From assembly GCF_036323735.1 (NCBI RefSeq), contig NC_086021.1, positions 134,072,976 to 134,136,975 of the forward strand: a stretch of 64,000 nt of DNA, given 5' to 3'. A program made the position numbers and the translations under genes. This DNA is from Rattus norvegicus. Lineage: Eukaryota > Chordata > Mammalia > Rodentia > Muridae. Below the pieces are notes generated by a model, which saw only the letters and a list, made by a program, of their open reading frames with translations, searched no databases and was not told where the DNA came from. Below, piece by piece: positions 1-12,229 of the stretch (its first letter is position 1; every line of letters starts with the position of its first letter).

Positions 1-654
1 ATTGATAACTATTAAAGGATCTTTGTTTTACTCAAAGAAGCCTTAGGCTTTCGTGAGTTTATTATGTTAAAGTCTCAATGTTAACTGTTAAAGTAATAAA
101 GGTTCATTGTTTTCAAAGTAGCAGGAATCGAAAGGACTCAACCTATGAAAAGACAAAAAAGGAAAGAAGAGTCTAAGACAAAAATAGGATGGTTGAAAAG
201 GGCTCCAGAGGTTATCAGCAGCTGAGCTTTAAGTATTTAAAACTAAGTGTAGTGATGACAGAGGAGAATGGAGGGATGTTCTCTGACCTTAGCTTTGTCT
301 TCACTGATTTTTTTTAAATGTTAAAACAAATCATTTACAAGAGACATGGCCAAAATGTAAGCAGAGAGATTAACGAAAGCTAATGAAAACTAAGTGCCAA
401 ACACCTAGGAAGTAGGAACAAACAATCATTAAACTCTGAGACGAAAATGGCTACTGGAGAAAGTGAGGTCAAGGGGTACTGATACAAGCTGCGGTCTAAT
501 GAAGACAGAAATCTGAATGTTATCAAACATAACCTTCTAAAGCAAGCTTTGGTGGGACTACAACTATCAACTACAAGTGTGCTGTTCTTTAGGGCCACTG
601 GGCATATTTTGATTAGCTGAGAAATCAAGTTGTCGAAATAATCCATTAAAAAAA

Positions 655-745
655 AAAAACACTTAGAAGGCTAAGGCCCAGAGATAGCCTGGGCTACAGA
701 ATAGCAACATGTCACTCAATAAACAAACAGAGAAACAAAAGAACC
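655..745 (+). mobile_element. B1-like fragment
   Basis: Only a tail portion is recognisable (gatagcctgggctacagaat, then an A-rich end with caaacagagaaac). Confidence 0.4.
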
Positions 746-2044
746 AGACATTTGAGTAATGTAACTTAAAAAGTGTTGTATGCAATTGTTGAATGTGTAT
801 GTTTAGAATACAGGACCCCCAAGTGTACACTCATTTCCAGCATTTACTAAATGTTTATGAAAATTAAACATATACCAAGCTATTATCAAGCTTCAACAAA
901 TTTTAAAATTGGTACGATAAGGCAATGAAAGAGTTTTAAGTTTTTAAAACATATTTTATTGCATTTACCAAAAAAGTAAAGAAAAGAGAAAATTTTTCCT
1001 CAAGTGTTTGGATTTCCCTCCCTCTTGTTCTGAAACTTTACTCCAGCACAGACCGAAACCACAGTGTCTTCAAGCAACTTCCCCAGGAGCCAACTGCCAC
1101 AAGGTTGCAGCAACGTCCTCAACCACGAGCTGAATTTTAAGAACTAAAAGCTTTAGTGTTGGATTTGTACTCTCGCCTTCTCTATAAGGGACATTTATGC
1201 AGAGGAGTTTAGTTTGGGATGCTCTTTAGCATGTAGGGATTCTCTTGAGCCTGGGCAGCATAGCCCACAACAAAAGCTTTGAAAGGAAAGCAAGTTCACA
1301 TTTCCTCAAGATGGAACCCAACAGTCGAACTTAGTGTCTTGAGACGAGGGTTAGAAACACTTGAAATCATTCACATATCTAACTCCTTTCTCTCCAGGAA
1401 TCCTTTACAGTGGCAAGAGGCATCAGCCAGCCAGAGAATGACTAAATGAAAGCGCAGCTGCAGGAAATGCTGGGCTGGAGTTCAGGGGGCTGAACTCTCA
1501 TTCAAGCACAGCAGGGATAGAAAATGATACCTGAATATTTTTCAAAGCAATTGAATGATTTCTTAGAGGTTTGAACATATCCTTCCTTTTATGATGAGCT
1601 GGCGATTTCCACTCTTAAGTGTTTGGTCATCCTCCTCCCAATGTTTTTAAACAAATAATTTTGAAAAGACATAAAAAGCGTTTGTGACAACCAAAAGCTA
1701 GAACAACCTAATGTTATTAACAGAGAACTGGGAATGGGTGTGGTGTGTTCATACAGAGGAATGGTATTTAATAAAAAAGAAAAAGAAACTAGCAACAGAG
1801 ACACCGGCATGATGCCAGAACAAGGCACAGAGTGTATACTGGACAATTCTGCTGCTTCAATGGAGGACAAGAAGAGAAACACACCTTGAGTGATAGAAGC
1901 CTATTAGCAGTTGGGTGGGCTAGAGTTTAAAGAAACTGAATAAATATGGTGGGAGTAACCTCTGCACTGATGGAGGAGATTTATGCCTTGATCCAAGCAG
2001 TGTTTCTAGAGATATTTGCAACTGTCAAATCTTACCAAGCTACA

Positions 2045-2045
<1 letters not shown>

Positions 2046-2097
<52 letters not shown>
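2046..2097. repeat. (TG)n microsatellite
   Basis: About 26 uninterrupted TG dinucleotides. Confidence 0.99.
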
Positions 2098-2098
<1 letters not shown>

Positions 2099-2922
2099 TA
2101 TGCATGCACATACTTTGATTTTGATGCTCTGGATTACAGCACAATGTAAATTCTGAATATGCTACAATTAAAGAATGAATCTACAAATCTGAGAACTATC
2201 TGAAAGATAAAATGAGTGTTTGATCAATAAAGAAACAAAGATAGAGGAAAAACATATCGTTTAAAACATCTGCAGAAGAACATGAGGGCAGAGGCAAGGA
2301 AAAGCACCAAAGAGTCTTAAAACTCAGTCAACTAATGAGAACAGAATCTTAGGAGGCCTCATTAGTAACTTAATTGAAAAATTCCCCTTTGGCATTCCTG
2401 TACCACTAGGCTCCTTCTCCAGGCAGCTTGCTCTGAAGCAATATTTCTTCCCTGAATGCATCCTTAAAAATACTTTTCTTCATGGTGTTCATGCCACCTC
2501 AGGAAAGGGTCAAGATCTGAATCTGGGACCAGAGACGACAAGTGAATGAGTGTAATGGTGTTAGACTTCCACAGAATAGGAGGGGAAACGAGTCAGGAAG
2601 GTCGTATACGATTCTGTCTCTAATAAGAGCCCTGGCTGGTTGACTCCTAGTGTCAGTCCTGGAAAAGCGAGATGGTAATCTTGGTGACATGACTCTCAGA
2701 ACGGAGGACCCCACAACCAGAGGACCAGTTACAAGATCTGCCTTACCCATACAATCTTAAGCAACAGACTATGGTAATAGACGGCATTCGCCAAGTCTCT
2801 CACACAAAGAGAACAGAAAACCAGTCAACCATAAATCAACAAACATTTGAGAACAACATAAAAGTTAGTGCAGAAGGAGAGGGGAGATGGGGAAGGGAGA
2901 GAGGGAGGAAGGGCTGGAGGGA

Positions 2923-2926
<4 letters not shown>

Positions 2927-2962
<36 letters not shown>

Positions 2963-3003
2963 GAGACAGAGACAGAGAGACAGACAGAGACAGAGAGGAG
3001 AGA
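2927..3003. repeat. (GA)n/(GACA)n microsatellite
   Basis: GA run passing into GACAGA repeats. It produces spurious R/E-rich and S/L-rich open frames on the two strands. Confidence 0.97.
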
Positions 3004-3761
3004 GAAAAAGAGAACACACTCAATAAAATACAGCTTACTGGATGAAACAAAAGCAAATTTCAAATTAAGTATAATTAATATCCTCAAAGAGATCTAAAGA
3101 ATATCATAACATTAATGGAAAACAGAGAGTGCTATTAAAATGAAATAGGGTTTGGGAAATGAAATAAACTCAAAAGGCAGAAATGAAAGAAACTTCCTTA
3201 AGGCAATTCCCAGAAGGGAATATAACGATTCCTTGTGGTGTTAATATTATAAAGATCAATTAAAGCCATAAATATAATTATGTAAACCTTGAAAGCAATT
3301 AAAATCTAAAGAATGGGTTAATCCAGCACTTATTACTTCCTTGGGTAGTAATTTTAACTTAATATTTGGTAGCACAAAGAAACAAAATTTACAGGTAAAA
3401 CTGTTAGACTCTGAAGAAGTTGATTCTCTGGCATCAGCAGTGACCTCTCAGAATCAAAGGTAAAGTGAGTCAGCTGGGTTTGCTGTATTTTATTAACCCT
3501 GAGCTCCAAATAACCATGTAGCATGTAAACGGCCTTGATCCGCATGATGACCACTGTGTTTTATGTAGATTTATCCCTACTCTATGGTCAGCTCCATCCA
3601 TGAGCATGTGCTATGTGAATATCTCCCTATGTGTTCTGGGTACCAGAATTTCACAGCCCAGTGTGGGGCCCAATCATAAGAAGCATTTCATCCCAGCTGA
3701 AGAACCCATTTGGAGCCTTAGCTTTCCATTGGTACTGTCTCTTTTTCTTTAATGTATTTAT

Positions 3762-3985
3762 GGGATCTGGAGTGCTGGCTTGGCAACTAAGAATGCTGGC
3801 TGCTCTTTCAGAGGACCCAGGTTCAATTCCTAACCCCCACAGAGCAGCTCACAAATGTCTGTAACTCCAGTATCAGGTGATCAGAGACCCTCACCTGTGG
3901 GCACTACACACAAATGGTATACAAACATACATGCAGCTAAGATATTCATACACATAAATAAAATGAATAAAAAATTAAAATTTTT
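3762..3985 (+). mobile_element. B3-type SINE (diverged)
   Basis: tggctgctctttcagaggac, ccaggttcaattcctaaccc, and an (ATAAA)-rich tail. Confidence 0.8.
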
Positions 3986-4142
3986 CTTGTTTCTGTTAAG
4001 CGTTCAGAACAAAACCAAATAAAAAGCTGGAAACAAGAAAGTCTTGCTCAGAATATTCTACAGTTAATTCAAAAATCCTTCAGTTTGCATAGCCATGCTT
4101 CTCTTTGTCACATTTGTTAAAGGTTCATTATGCAGCACTTAC

Positions 4143-4308
4143 CTGCGCTGTCCTCCTCTGACATTACAGTATGGCAGAGAGCAAGTAAGCGAAGGAATTC
4201 ATGGACTTTGGGGTCTCCAAGCTCAATGGATTCCATCAGACTGTGGTCAAAGAAATGGAGTGTTCTTTCTGATTTTGATTTGCCCGAGAAGTCCACAGCC
4301 TCCTTTTT
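4143..4308 (-). CDS. Atp8b4: Atp8b4 internal exon (start of nucleotide-binding domain, LLALCHTVMSEE)
   Basis: This 166-nt exon has acceptor ttctcttatag and donor gtaagtgc. It starts in phase 0 and encodes 55 residues beginning KKEAVDFSGKSKSERTLHFF, continuing through SLMESIELGDPKVHEF and ending RLLALCHTVMSEEDSA, followed by G. The GDPKVHEFLRLLALCHTV block is conserved across the ATP8B group and leads into the nucleotide-binding domain. The next expected exon (the QSPDEGALVTAARNFGF region) was not found between 1 and 4142, so it lies beyond the left edge. Confidence 0.93.
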
Positions 4309-4517
4309 CTATAAGAGAACAATACCACCAAAACAAACTTTTTCCAAAATTAATCAAGTGTCTTTTCCAGTTTTTAACCTTTGCACATTTCATGGGTTGC
4401 AACTATCTGTCTTAATTTTAAAGAATCTGCAACCACTAATTCGTCCTGGATTGTTTCAAAACTAAAAATCGTCCTAGTAATATTCACATGTTCTTGTATA
4501 GCATAGTAAAACCTTTA

Positions 4518-4621
4518 GGGGCTGGGGATTTAGCTCAGTGGTAGAGCGCTTACCTAGGAAGCGCAAGGCCCTGGGTTCGGTCCCCAGCTCCGAAAAAATG
4601 AACCAAAAAAAAAAAAAAAAA
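4518..4621 (+). mobile_element. ID SINE
   Basis: A tRNA-like head (ggggatttagctcagtgg, then gtagagcgctt) and B-box (ggttcggtcccc) are followed by an A-rich tail. This is the BC1/tRNA-Ala-derived ID family amplified in rat. The anticodon-arm region carries two substitutions relative to the copy at 61471. Confidence 0.95.
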
Positions 4622-4676
4622 CTTTCATCCTTGAGTAAAGTTTATTTAGACACAGGATGTTAAAAGTGGAGGTGTG

Positions 4677-5230
4677 CTGCCCCACATATGGCCCATACAT
4701 ATACAGCCACCCAATTAGACAAGATGGATGAAGCAAAGAAGTGCAGACCGACAGGAGCCGGATGTAGATCGCTCCTGAGAGACACAGCCAGAATACAGCA
4801 AATACAGAGGCGAATGCCAGCAGCAAACCACTGAACTGAGAATAGGTCCCCCGTTGAAGGAATCAGAGAAAGAACTGGAAGAGCTTGAAGGGGCTCGAGA
4901 CCCCAAAAGTACAACAATGTCAAGCAACCAGAGCTTCCAGGGACTAAGCCACTAACTAAAGACTATACATGGACTGACCCTGGACTCTGACCTCATAGGT
5001 AGCAATGAATATTCTAGTAAGAGCACCAGTGGAAGGGGAAGCCCTGGGTCCTGCTAAGACTGAACCCCCAGTGAACTAGTCTATGGGGGGAGGGCGGCAA
5101 TGGGGGGAGGGTTGGGAGGGAAACACCCATAAGGAAGGGGAGGGGGGAGGGGGATGTTTGCCCGGAAACCGGGAAAGGGAATAACACTTGAAATGTATAT
5201 AAGAAATACTCAAGTTAATAAAAAAAAAAA
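4677..5230 (+). mobile_element. L1 (rat-type) 5'-truncated 3' end with target-site duplication
   Basis: About 554 bp of rat L1 3' end with a G-rich polypurine tract (about 5086-5155), ending in an A tail. It is flanked by a 15-bp duplication, aaaagtggaggtgtg, at 4662-4676 and 5229-5243. The preceding TT plus AAAA fits the L1 endonuclease site. It matches closely the second copy at 33529-34126. The short open frames inside are repeat-derived. Confidence 0.85.
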
Positions 5231-6467
5231 AAGTGGAGGTGTGGCTGAGGCATTTTATCCTGCTGGGAAGATCCTTAAACTAAGTGAATAAACAACTCAG
5301 AATAGCTTCAGGAAGTCCCTGAAGCCAACTAGATTCAACAAACCCCTTCCACCACAGGTATATAAGCAGTTGAGATATTTGTAAGCCCTGAAGGACACAC
5401 TTAGACCATAAATACCTCCTGGAAGAGGTAGAGGATCAACCAGGCTACCTGGGAAGGCTCAGACTGACTGAGCGAACTACCTACAAAGGACACTTTCCAA
5501 CCTGCTGAGCTGCGTATAGGATATGCACATTTCCGGATATCATGGGTGGTTACATTAACGTGGGCTTTGGTGCTACTCTGCTCCTGTAAATAAGCGCTCA
5601 TCCACTTTCCTTTAAGGAACCTCAATAAAACCTATTGGCTCACCAAGGTGGAATTTGATCGTTACTTTGGTCTGTCATTGGTTCCGTCGGACTAAGTAGG
5701 TGTCTGCTCTCATATCCTTAGGAATCGTGTCACACAACACATTCACTGTGTACTTCTTCCCATTTGAGAACTCCAACCTGATCTCTACCTTTTGGCCTTC
5801 TGTTGATTTCACGTGGTCATGCCCTATCTTTTGGACATTTAAACCTCAAGTTTAGAAACTTTATGACAGTCTTCTAAGTAATGAAATGCTCTTTTCCCTT
5901 CACAACACACTATCTCTCAACTTCTCAGTATATAAGGACACTACAACCATTCAATTGCTTTGGTCCTCCACTTTTCCACTCTATTCCCATATCCAAGGCT
6001 GATAACATGGACCTTCTGCTTTGTAACTAAGTCTCCCATCCAATGAAATCACATGAGCAGAATTTATTGTTATCCAATCAACAGTCTAGCTTCACGCTGT
6101 GGCTGGACTGCCTTTTCTTTTGCTCCAAGTTCTGAATCCATGTGTATCACACAGAGACACTCAAGTACACGCCTGTGCCATGCCCACAATCCCTTTGCAG
6201 TCCATCCTCACTCTGGGGTGGGAGGAGATGCTTATTTTCATGTATTCTTGTCTTGACCAAAAGTTTCAATGTGTCCTTCTGCGGGATGAAGAAATGATGC
6301 TTTGTACAACATGCCCCTTTCTGTCTTAGCATGCTTTGATTTATTCACTGATCTAGTATTTACAGGAGCTACAGGGCTTAAGCTATGCTCTGCCAAGAGG
6401 CAGCTGCCACACTATCATTATATAGCTCGAATCGCCTACAAAGTCATCTAGCAGAGGAACAAAAAAA

Positions 6468-6495
6468 TAACAACAACAACAACAACAACAACAAC

Positions 6496-6528
<33 letters not shown>
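6468..6528. repeat. (CAA)n(TAA)n microsatellite
   Basis: CAA repeats passing into TAA repeats. Confidence 0.98.
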
Positions 6529-6529
<1 letters not shown>

Positions 6530-7530
6530 TTTGAGGCTGGAGCTTGAAGCACTGTTGAGTTTACTCACTACCCCGTGGTACCCAGGAACCCAACACTGAC
6601 AGCAAAGAGCCCCAGAGCTCTTTGGAGTCTTGTAGCAACAACATTTAAGAAGCTTGAGAGGACTAGAATGGTCTGAATGTCAGTGGGACACTCCAAACAT
6701 TTCTCTCCACCACTATGTCTGTGGGACTCTGGCAGCCTGTCCTCCTATTCTCAATGAGACACCCTGTTGTCATTCCAGGATAGCAGCCAGATCCCTGAGT
6801 TTAGTACTATCCCAAGAGGAACAAAGAACAGGCAGGGCTTCTGCACATGAGGGACAGGCAGGTGACTTCCAGCTAGACCCCCAGAGCCCAATCCTTCTGA
6901 ATTTCCCAGCTGGGACCCTGATGTGGTACAGAGACCAAGCCTCACCAGGATGACAGGTGCTAGGAGAGAAGGCAGAATCAGGAAATGAGCCTTGTTAGTA
7001 CAATGGCAAGATAGGCTGGTGCTCACCAGTAGACATCTTCCATAGGTAAAATCCTGCTGCTCAGGCAGCAAGGCCGTATTCTACATTATGGGGCTGACTT
7101 GCACTTGGCAGGCCCCAGAGCCTAACGCAGGACATGAAGCTCATTCCCACTCCCAGGGCTGGACTCTGGCTGAAGTGTTCAGTAAATGGGAAAAGAGAAG
7201 TAGGACAGGGAGGGGCCCTGGTTAGGGACTTGCAATAAAAGCGGGCTGCAGTCAGAGCCAGCAGCCCTCACTGCTGCTCAGCCTTGTAGAGCCGAGAGTG
7301 TTTCTGTCAGTCAGGTTTCTTCTGCTGTGTGTTAAGCAGACCAGTGATGGGGGAAACCCACTGAGGCTGCCTCCCAGGGGTGCTTCACCGACCCATTGGG
7401 TTCCCTGGGAGAACTATGAGTTTGAGCTTGTGGGCATAAACCAGCCACCTCCTCCATATCATCTCTGTGGGTGCCCTCAAGAATAGCTAGATCCTGCCTG
7501 CCTCCAGCACCAGGGGACCTTGTCACAGAG

Positions 7531-7634
7531 AATCAGCACCAGCTGTTACTCTAATCAACTGTAGGGCCTCCAGGACTGTTTGTCACTCACCTTCCACACA
7601 TAGAGCCTAGCATCATAGTTAATCCTGTGGTTGG
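7531..7634 (+). repeat. Direct repeat, copy 1 (104 bp)
   Basis: It pairs with 8508-8611 without gaps and with about 14 differences (about 86% identity). It starts aatcagcacc and ends cctgtggttgg. No family recognised. Confidence 0.85.
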
Positions 7635-8507
7635 GCAGCACTTGCAGTAGCAAGGATCATACTCTGCATGATGACCCATCAGGCTTTACCTTTCTACCTC
7701 CCATCTCTCCCCTAACCCAGGGCTCATGACCAATAGGGTAGACTCCTGGTCCAACCAGCTCAAAGAATCAGCTTGTAATATGCATGTAAGTGACAATGTA
7801 GTCTGTGCTGCTTCTTGGGGAGGTGACATACTTCTGACCTGACATGGCACTTATGTGCCTTGGCTTGCTTGGGGGAGTGGGGTACATTGCCAATTGCATT
7901 TCCTTGACCCCCAGAGCCAAAGCCTTTAGTGACATCTTTCATGTGAATCAGGGTACATATATCCACATTGCTGCAGTTCAGGAGCACATTAAACAAAACG
8001 TAAGTGTCTCAAGAGTTGGGAATCAATGGATAGCAAAGATCATAGCATTGAAAATGTCATCTTCAGTCCTACTTCCCACCAGTGTAGAGACCGTGACTTG
8101 AGATTTGCATTCTTCCAGCCATTTGAACAGGAAGATGAATCTATGCATAGTCCCTGGTGTTCTCTCTTAAGGTCACAGAACTCCACTTGTACTCTTTGAC
8201 ACCAACATTGATGGCAAAACCTGACCCGACTAAATTCATTTTGACAGCAATATCTAATCTGAAATAGCATGTGCCTTGTTATGGCCCCTTTTGAATTACT
8301 AATAGTTGTGACTTAACATTTACGATTGCAAATATAATAATGTGGTCTATTGGTAGGCACTTCCTTAAAGCTTACTACAAAAAAAAGCAGTAGATTAAAA
8401 ACTATTATTTTTCCCTCACCCAGAACTTGTGGATTTCTAGCCATTCTGCCCTACCTTTGTTACTGCCATCTGTATCCACAGTTTTGGCATTTGGTTCTGT
8501 CACTCTG

Positions 8508-8611
8508 AATCAGCACTGGCTGTTACTCTAATTAGCTACAGGGCCTCCAGAGCTGTTTGCCATCCACCTTCCACATGTAGAGCCTAGCATCATATTTAAT
8601 CCTGTGGTTGG
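8508..8611 (+). repeat. Direct repeat, copy 2 (104 bp)
   Basis: Partner of 7531-7634. All but one of the differences are transitions, suggesting age rather than constraint. Confidence 0.85.
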
Positions 8612-8789
8612 AGCAGGTGCTACTCTTTAAAAGAGAGAAGCAGTGCTGAGAGAGATTATCCATTCCAAGATACAGCTTGTCAACACCTGAGGTAACCTTG
8701 GAGCCAAATGTAGGCTCACTGTCCCTCCAGTCAGCTCTAATGAATAACACTAAGTACTACTAAAATAAATGAACTGAATAAAAGTAGAA

Positions 8790-8960
8790 GTTTCTGACAG
8801 TGGGCCAGGAAACAGGCTAGCAGCCTCATGATTTGTGGCATGCAGAGCCTAACAAGCATCCAGAACAGACACTGTTTTCCCCATTTTGTGGATGAGATCT
8901 GAGCTGTCCAGGCCAGCTGTTCAGGAAGTGGCAAAGTCAGAACTAAGCAACATCTGACAC
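8790..8960 (-). mobile_element. MIR relic
   Basis: Reversed MIR core (ttttccccattttgtggatg, then gaagtggcaaagtcagaact). Confidence 0.5.
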
Positions 8961-9280
8961 TTTAAACATTTGCCACCACAGCTCTCTTGGTTACTTCCCC
9001 AGCCACCCACAGTTTAATAATCACCACCACTCGTTACGTGTTTGCATCATGCCGCCTTCTTTCTTCTTGTAAGCACTTGTTACACGTGGGATGCTGAATG
9101 ACCTTGAAAAATGCATGAATGAAAGTGTGATGTCCAAGGCTGTCATTAGGTAGTGAAATGGACCTTTAAGAAGAGATAATTCCAGATAGGAATGGCTTTA
9201 ATCATTGGCTGTGTGTCCTTACAAGAGATTAGGTACATCTCTTTTTCTTAAAATCTGATTCAAAATCTAACTGTTTGCAT

Positions 9281-9326
<46 letters not shown>
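9281..9326. repeat. (ATAG)n microsatellite
   Basis: About 11 tetranucleotide units. Confidence 0.98.
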
Positions 9327-9939
9327 CCCTACCATGATATGCCACCATCCCCCACCCTCACTAGGGGCCGAGCCAATGGAGCCAACATATCTCGGACATT
9401 ATGCCTCCAAAGGTAATCTAAATAAACCTTTTCTCTTTAGCTACCTCTGGTATTTCACTTAGCAATATGAAGTTTTAAAAAGCGCTTTTAATGTTTTTAA
9501 TTGAAGCAGCACATGCAGGTGTCTATGCTCTCAAACTATTTAAGGGGGGTGCTTTAAGTCTCCTCTGAAGCTCATGTTGGAATTTAACTTCCTGTGTAAT
9601 TGCATGAAAAGGTAGGAGCTTTGAGAGACGATTAGACAATGACACACATGTGCACACACAGAAGGATATAAGTGGCTACTGTGAATACTCATGGAGCAAA
9701 CACTATTACTACGGGAAATGGACAAATCCCAGAAACATAGCCACCAAACATTAAGTCACGAAGAAACAGAAAACCTAAACAGGCCAATAGCTGGTGTAGA
9801 GACTGAAACAAGAATCCAAAACTTCCCAAAGAAGCTGGTAGGGTGTAGCCTGGCTGGAGTCCCAGCATTCTGGTGCCCAGTAGTTTCAGACAAGCAGAGG
9901 CAGTCGTGAAAACCCAACAAGAGAAAAACTGAAGACAAA

Positions 9940-10656
9940 ATGGCTTTGCATATAAGAATATATCAAACATTTGAAGGGGGAATTAATGCCAACTGCATTC
10001 GAATTTCTCCAAATATTAAAAGGGAATCACCCCAAACTCATTTCATGAGGTCCAATTGCCCTAACACCAACACTAAAACCACAAAAAAGGATCTCTCTAA
10101 TGAACACCGACGTAAAAATCCTCACAGACCCATCAGCAAATGGACCCCAACACCACATTCAGAGGATCCTACTCCACAATTAGATGGAGTTTATCCCTGG
10201 GTTGCAAAGATGGGATGGAATCGATGTGAAATATCATACAAGCAGAACGAAGACTAAAAACTTCACGACTGTTATCAATTGATTGGGAGAAGGCATTTGA
10301 CATACTGTGATCTCCTTCTATAACAGACTCTCAGCCAAGACAGATGGAAAGAAAACATCTCAAGATAATAAAAGCCATCTTGGAAACCCCCAGTTAACAC
10401 AACATTTTAAAAAATACAATATTATTTTTCCTCCAAAATCAAGAGAGGGGTCAGGGTGCCCGTTCTTACCACTTCTATTTGACACAATCCTAGAAGTCCT
10501 GTCCAGAGCAATTAAATAAGAGGGAAGTGGCAAACTATACAAATTAGGGGGGAAAGCAAACATTTCTATCTAAAGATGTGCAGGGTAAACTGCCACAAAT
10601 TGGAGGACAATTTGCAATATTATCAACTTGTAGATGATCACACGTTTTTATGTAGG
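9940..10656 (+). mobile_element. Degenerate L1 ORF2 reverse-transcriptase fragment
   Basis: Translated pieces resemble the L1 RT region (a segment around caattgattgggagaaggca, and ggtgcccgttcttaccactt encoding the GCPFLPLLFDTILEVL stretch). Frameshifts and stops break it into short frames. A B3 SINE sits at its 3' side. Confidence 0.65.
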
Positions 10657-10669
10657 AATTCCATTTCTT

Positions 10670-10831
10670 ATGTATCTGCATACGTTGTTTGCATGTGTAT
10701 CTGTACACTGGCAGGCAGGCCTGGTACCTGAAGGCATCAGAGCCCCTGGAACAGTGCTGAGAATTGAAACCGGGTCCTCTGCAAGAGCAGCCAGTGCTCC
10801 TAACCACTGAGCCATCTCTCCAGTCCCTAGT
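10670..10831 (-). mobile_element. B3 SINE with 13-bp target-site duplication
   Basis: The minus strand reads ggagagatggctcagtggtt and gctcttgcagaggacccggt. aattccatttctt duplicates flank it at 10657-10669 and 10832-10844. Confidence 0.92.
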
Positions 10832-11318
10832 AATTCCATTTCTTGAAATGCATTCCACAGGACACTCCTACACTATGAAATAACATACTTAGCGAGTTTT
10901 CCTCTAATTTTTCATTGCTATCAAACTATTAGACACATTCAAAGTTCCTATTAGTATTTCATGACCTATACTGTAGAACAAAAGTATAGTAGATTATCAT
11001 TCAACAATTAAAAATAATAAGCACTTTAAAATTATCTAGAAAAGTTTCTGGGGCTGAGGAGGCTAAATAAGAATGTGTATATTGTCCCACCACATGATTA
11101 TGAACAGTAAAACCCATGTACTTGTACGTGCAGAAATGACTCTAAAGATTTGGAAACTGTCTGTCCAAGAGACTTTGATTAGAAGAAATTTTAACCATGT
11201 AAATAGGTTTCGTGGTTTTTTTAAAAACATGTCTCATGATGGAGAGTATAAATCAAACCTTTACGAGCACATACAGTTTAAACTAAAGCAAAAAAATAGG
11301 AATGTATCTCGTCTATAC

Positions 11319-11362
11319 CTTGGTTATTTCTTTCTTCTGGTCCAGGTCATCTAGCACTTCAC
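11319..11362 (-). CDS. Atp8b4: Atp8b4 short internal exon (GEVLDDLDQKKEITK)
   Basis: This 44-nt exon has an acceptor ending tttagcag and donor gtatag. Two bases complete glycine, then 14 residues follow (EVLDDLDQKKEITK), ending in phase 0. It matches the variable linker after the phosphorylation domain start in ATP8B4 (human EVHDDLDQKTEIT, by recall). The acceptor is a TAGCAG tandem (NAGNAG) and the donor is weak at +4/+5, so alternative use is plausible. Skipping the exon would shift the frame. Confidence 0.88.
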
Positions 11363-11634
11363 CTGCTAAAATAAACATTGAAAATAAATAGTAAGTAAAA
11401 CTGAAACTAGTTTTAGACATGATTTTAGAGGATAAACTTGCTGTTTTGTTTTGCTTGGGTTTCAGTTTTTGTTTTATTATATTCTGGAGAGATTAATATA
11501 ATTACATCATTTCCCCTTTCCTTTCCCCACTTAAAACCCTCCCATGCGTTCTGTCTTTCTCTGCTTCAAATTAATGGCCTCCTTTCCATTGTTATTGTAT
11601 GCACATATATGTGAGTATACATCTATGTCTAAAT

Positions 11635-11637
<3 letters not shown>

Positions 11638-11675
<38 letters not shown>
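11638..11675. repeat. (AT)n microsatellite
   Basis: About 19 uninterrupted TA dinucleotides. Confidence 0.98.
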
Positions 11676-11678
<3 letters not shown>

Positions 11679-12229
11679 TCTTAGTGTGCTCTTTCCTGAA
11701 GCACTATTACAAGACAGGATAAAATTCAAATATTGACATCATATGTATAGCCCTATAAATGACAATTAATATAGAGGGATGCTTATGCTTAAGATAAAGC
11801 TAAATAAGTAGACATTAAAAAGAAAAATGCAAAACATGTGGCCCCAGCTTAGACTATCAATCAACGCCCATCAGAGAACCTTTGCTCTGCAGTGGAGGTG
11901 ATTAACACAGACCCACAACTGATTGAGGAGCGGAGAATAAGAGGCTGTGGGGTGCTCAGCCCTAAACGGAGCATCTGCATCACACCCCACCCCTCCGCAG
12001 CTCAGGAGCCATGTCAGATGAGGGGGCAGAAAGACTATAAGAGTCATAAGAAGTGGGTGACTACAAAGAAAATGTTCTATGGATACAGAAAGGCACACAC
12101 AACAGTTGAGACACCATGTGTAAGATCTGACAGTCTCAGGCCATCTAAAATGCCAATGTGTGGGGGCAGGGGGCAGAGAGGGACACAAAGTCACACTACC
12201 AGCTAAGAAGCTATGGAGGAAGAGAGAGT

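Larger units (their letters stand above)
1..4142 (-). other. Atp8b4: Atp8b4 intron, 3' part outside window
   Basis: This is non-coding sequence downstream of the 4143-4308 exon in transcript sense. It holds a weak B1-like fragment near 655-745, a (TG)n at 2046-2097, a (GA)n at 2927-3003 and a B3-type SINE at about 3762-3985. No exon was recognised. Short open frames here are low-complexity or chance. Confidence 0.75.
4309..11318 (-). other. Atp8b4: Atp8b4 intron (7.0 kb)
   Basis: This intron contains an ID SINE (4518), a rat L1 3' end (4677), (CAA/TAA)n, a diverged direct repeat pair (7531 and 8508), a MIR (8790), (ATAG)n, an L1 RT fragment (about 9940-10656) and a B3 SINE (10670). The stretches 5244-6467 and 6529-7530 show nothing I can name. 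Confidence 0.75.

Noticed and set aside
2771..3097. Arg/Glu-rich and Ser/Leu-rich open frames
   Set aside because: Produced by the (GA)n microsatellite on both strands.
4518..4600. tRNA-Ala-like sequences with A and B boxes (also at 51172, 56969, 61470, 63952)
   Set aside because: They are ID SINEs: A-rich tails, target-site duplications and several dispersed copies. They are not tRNA genes, and none is at the BC1 locus as far as the sequence shows.
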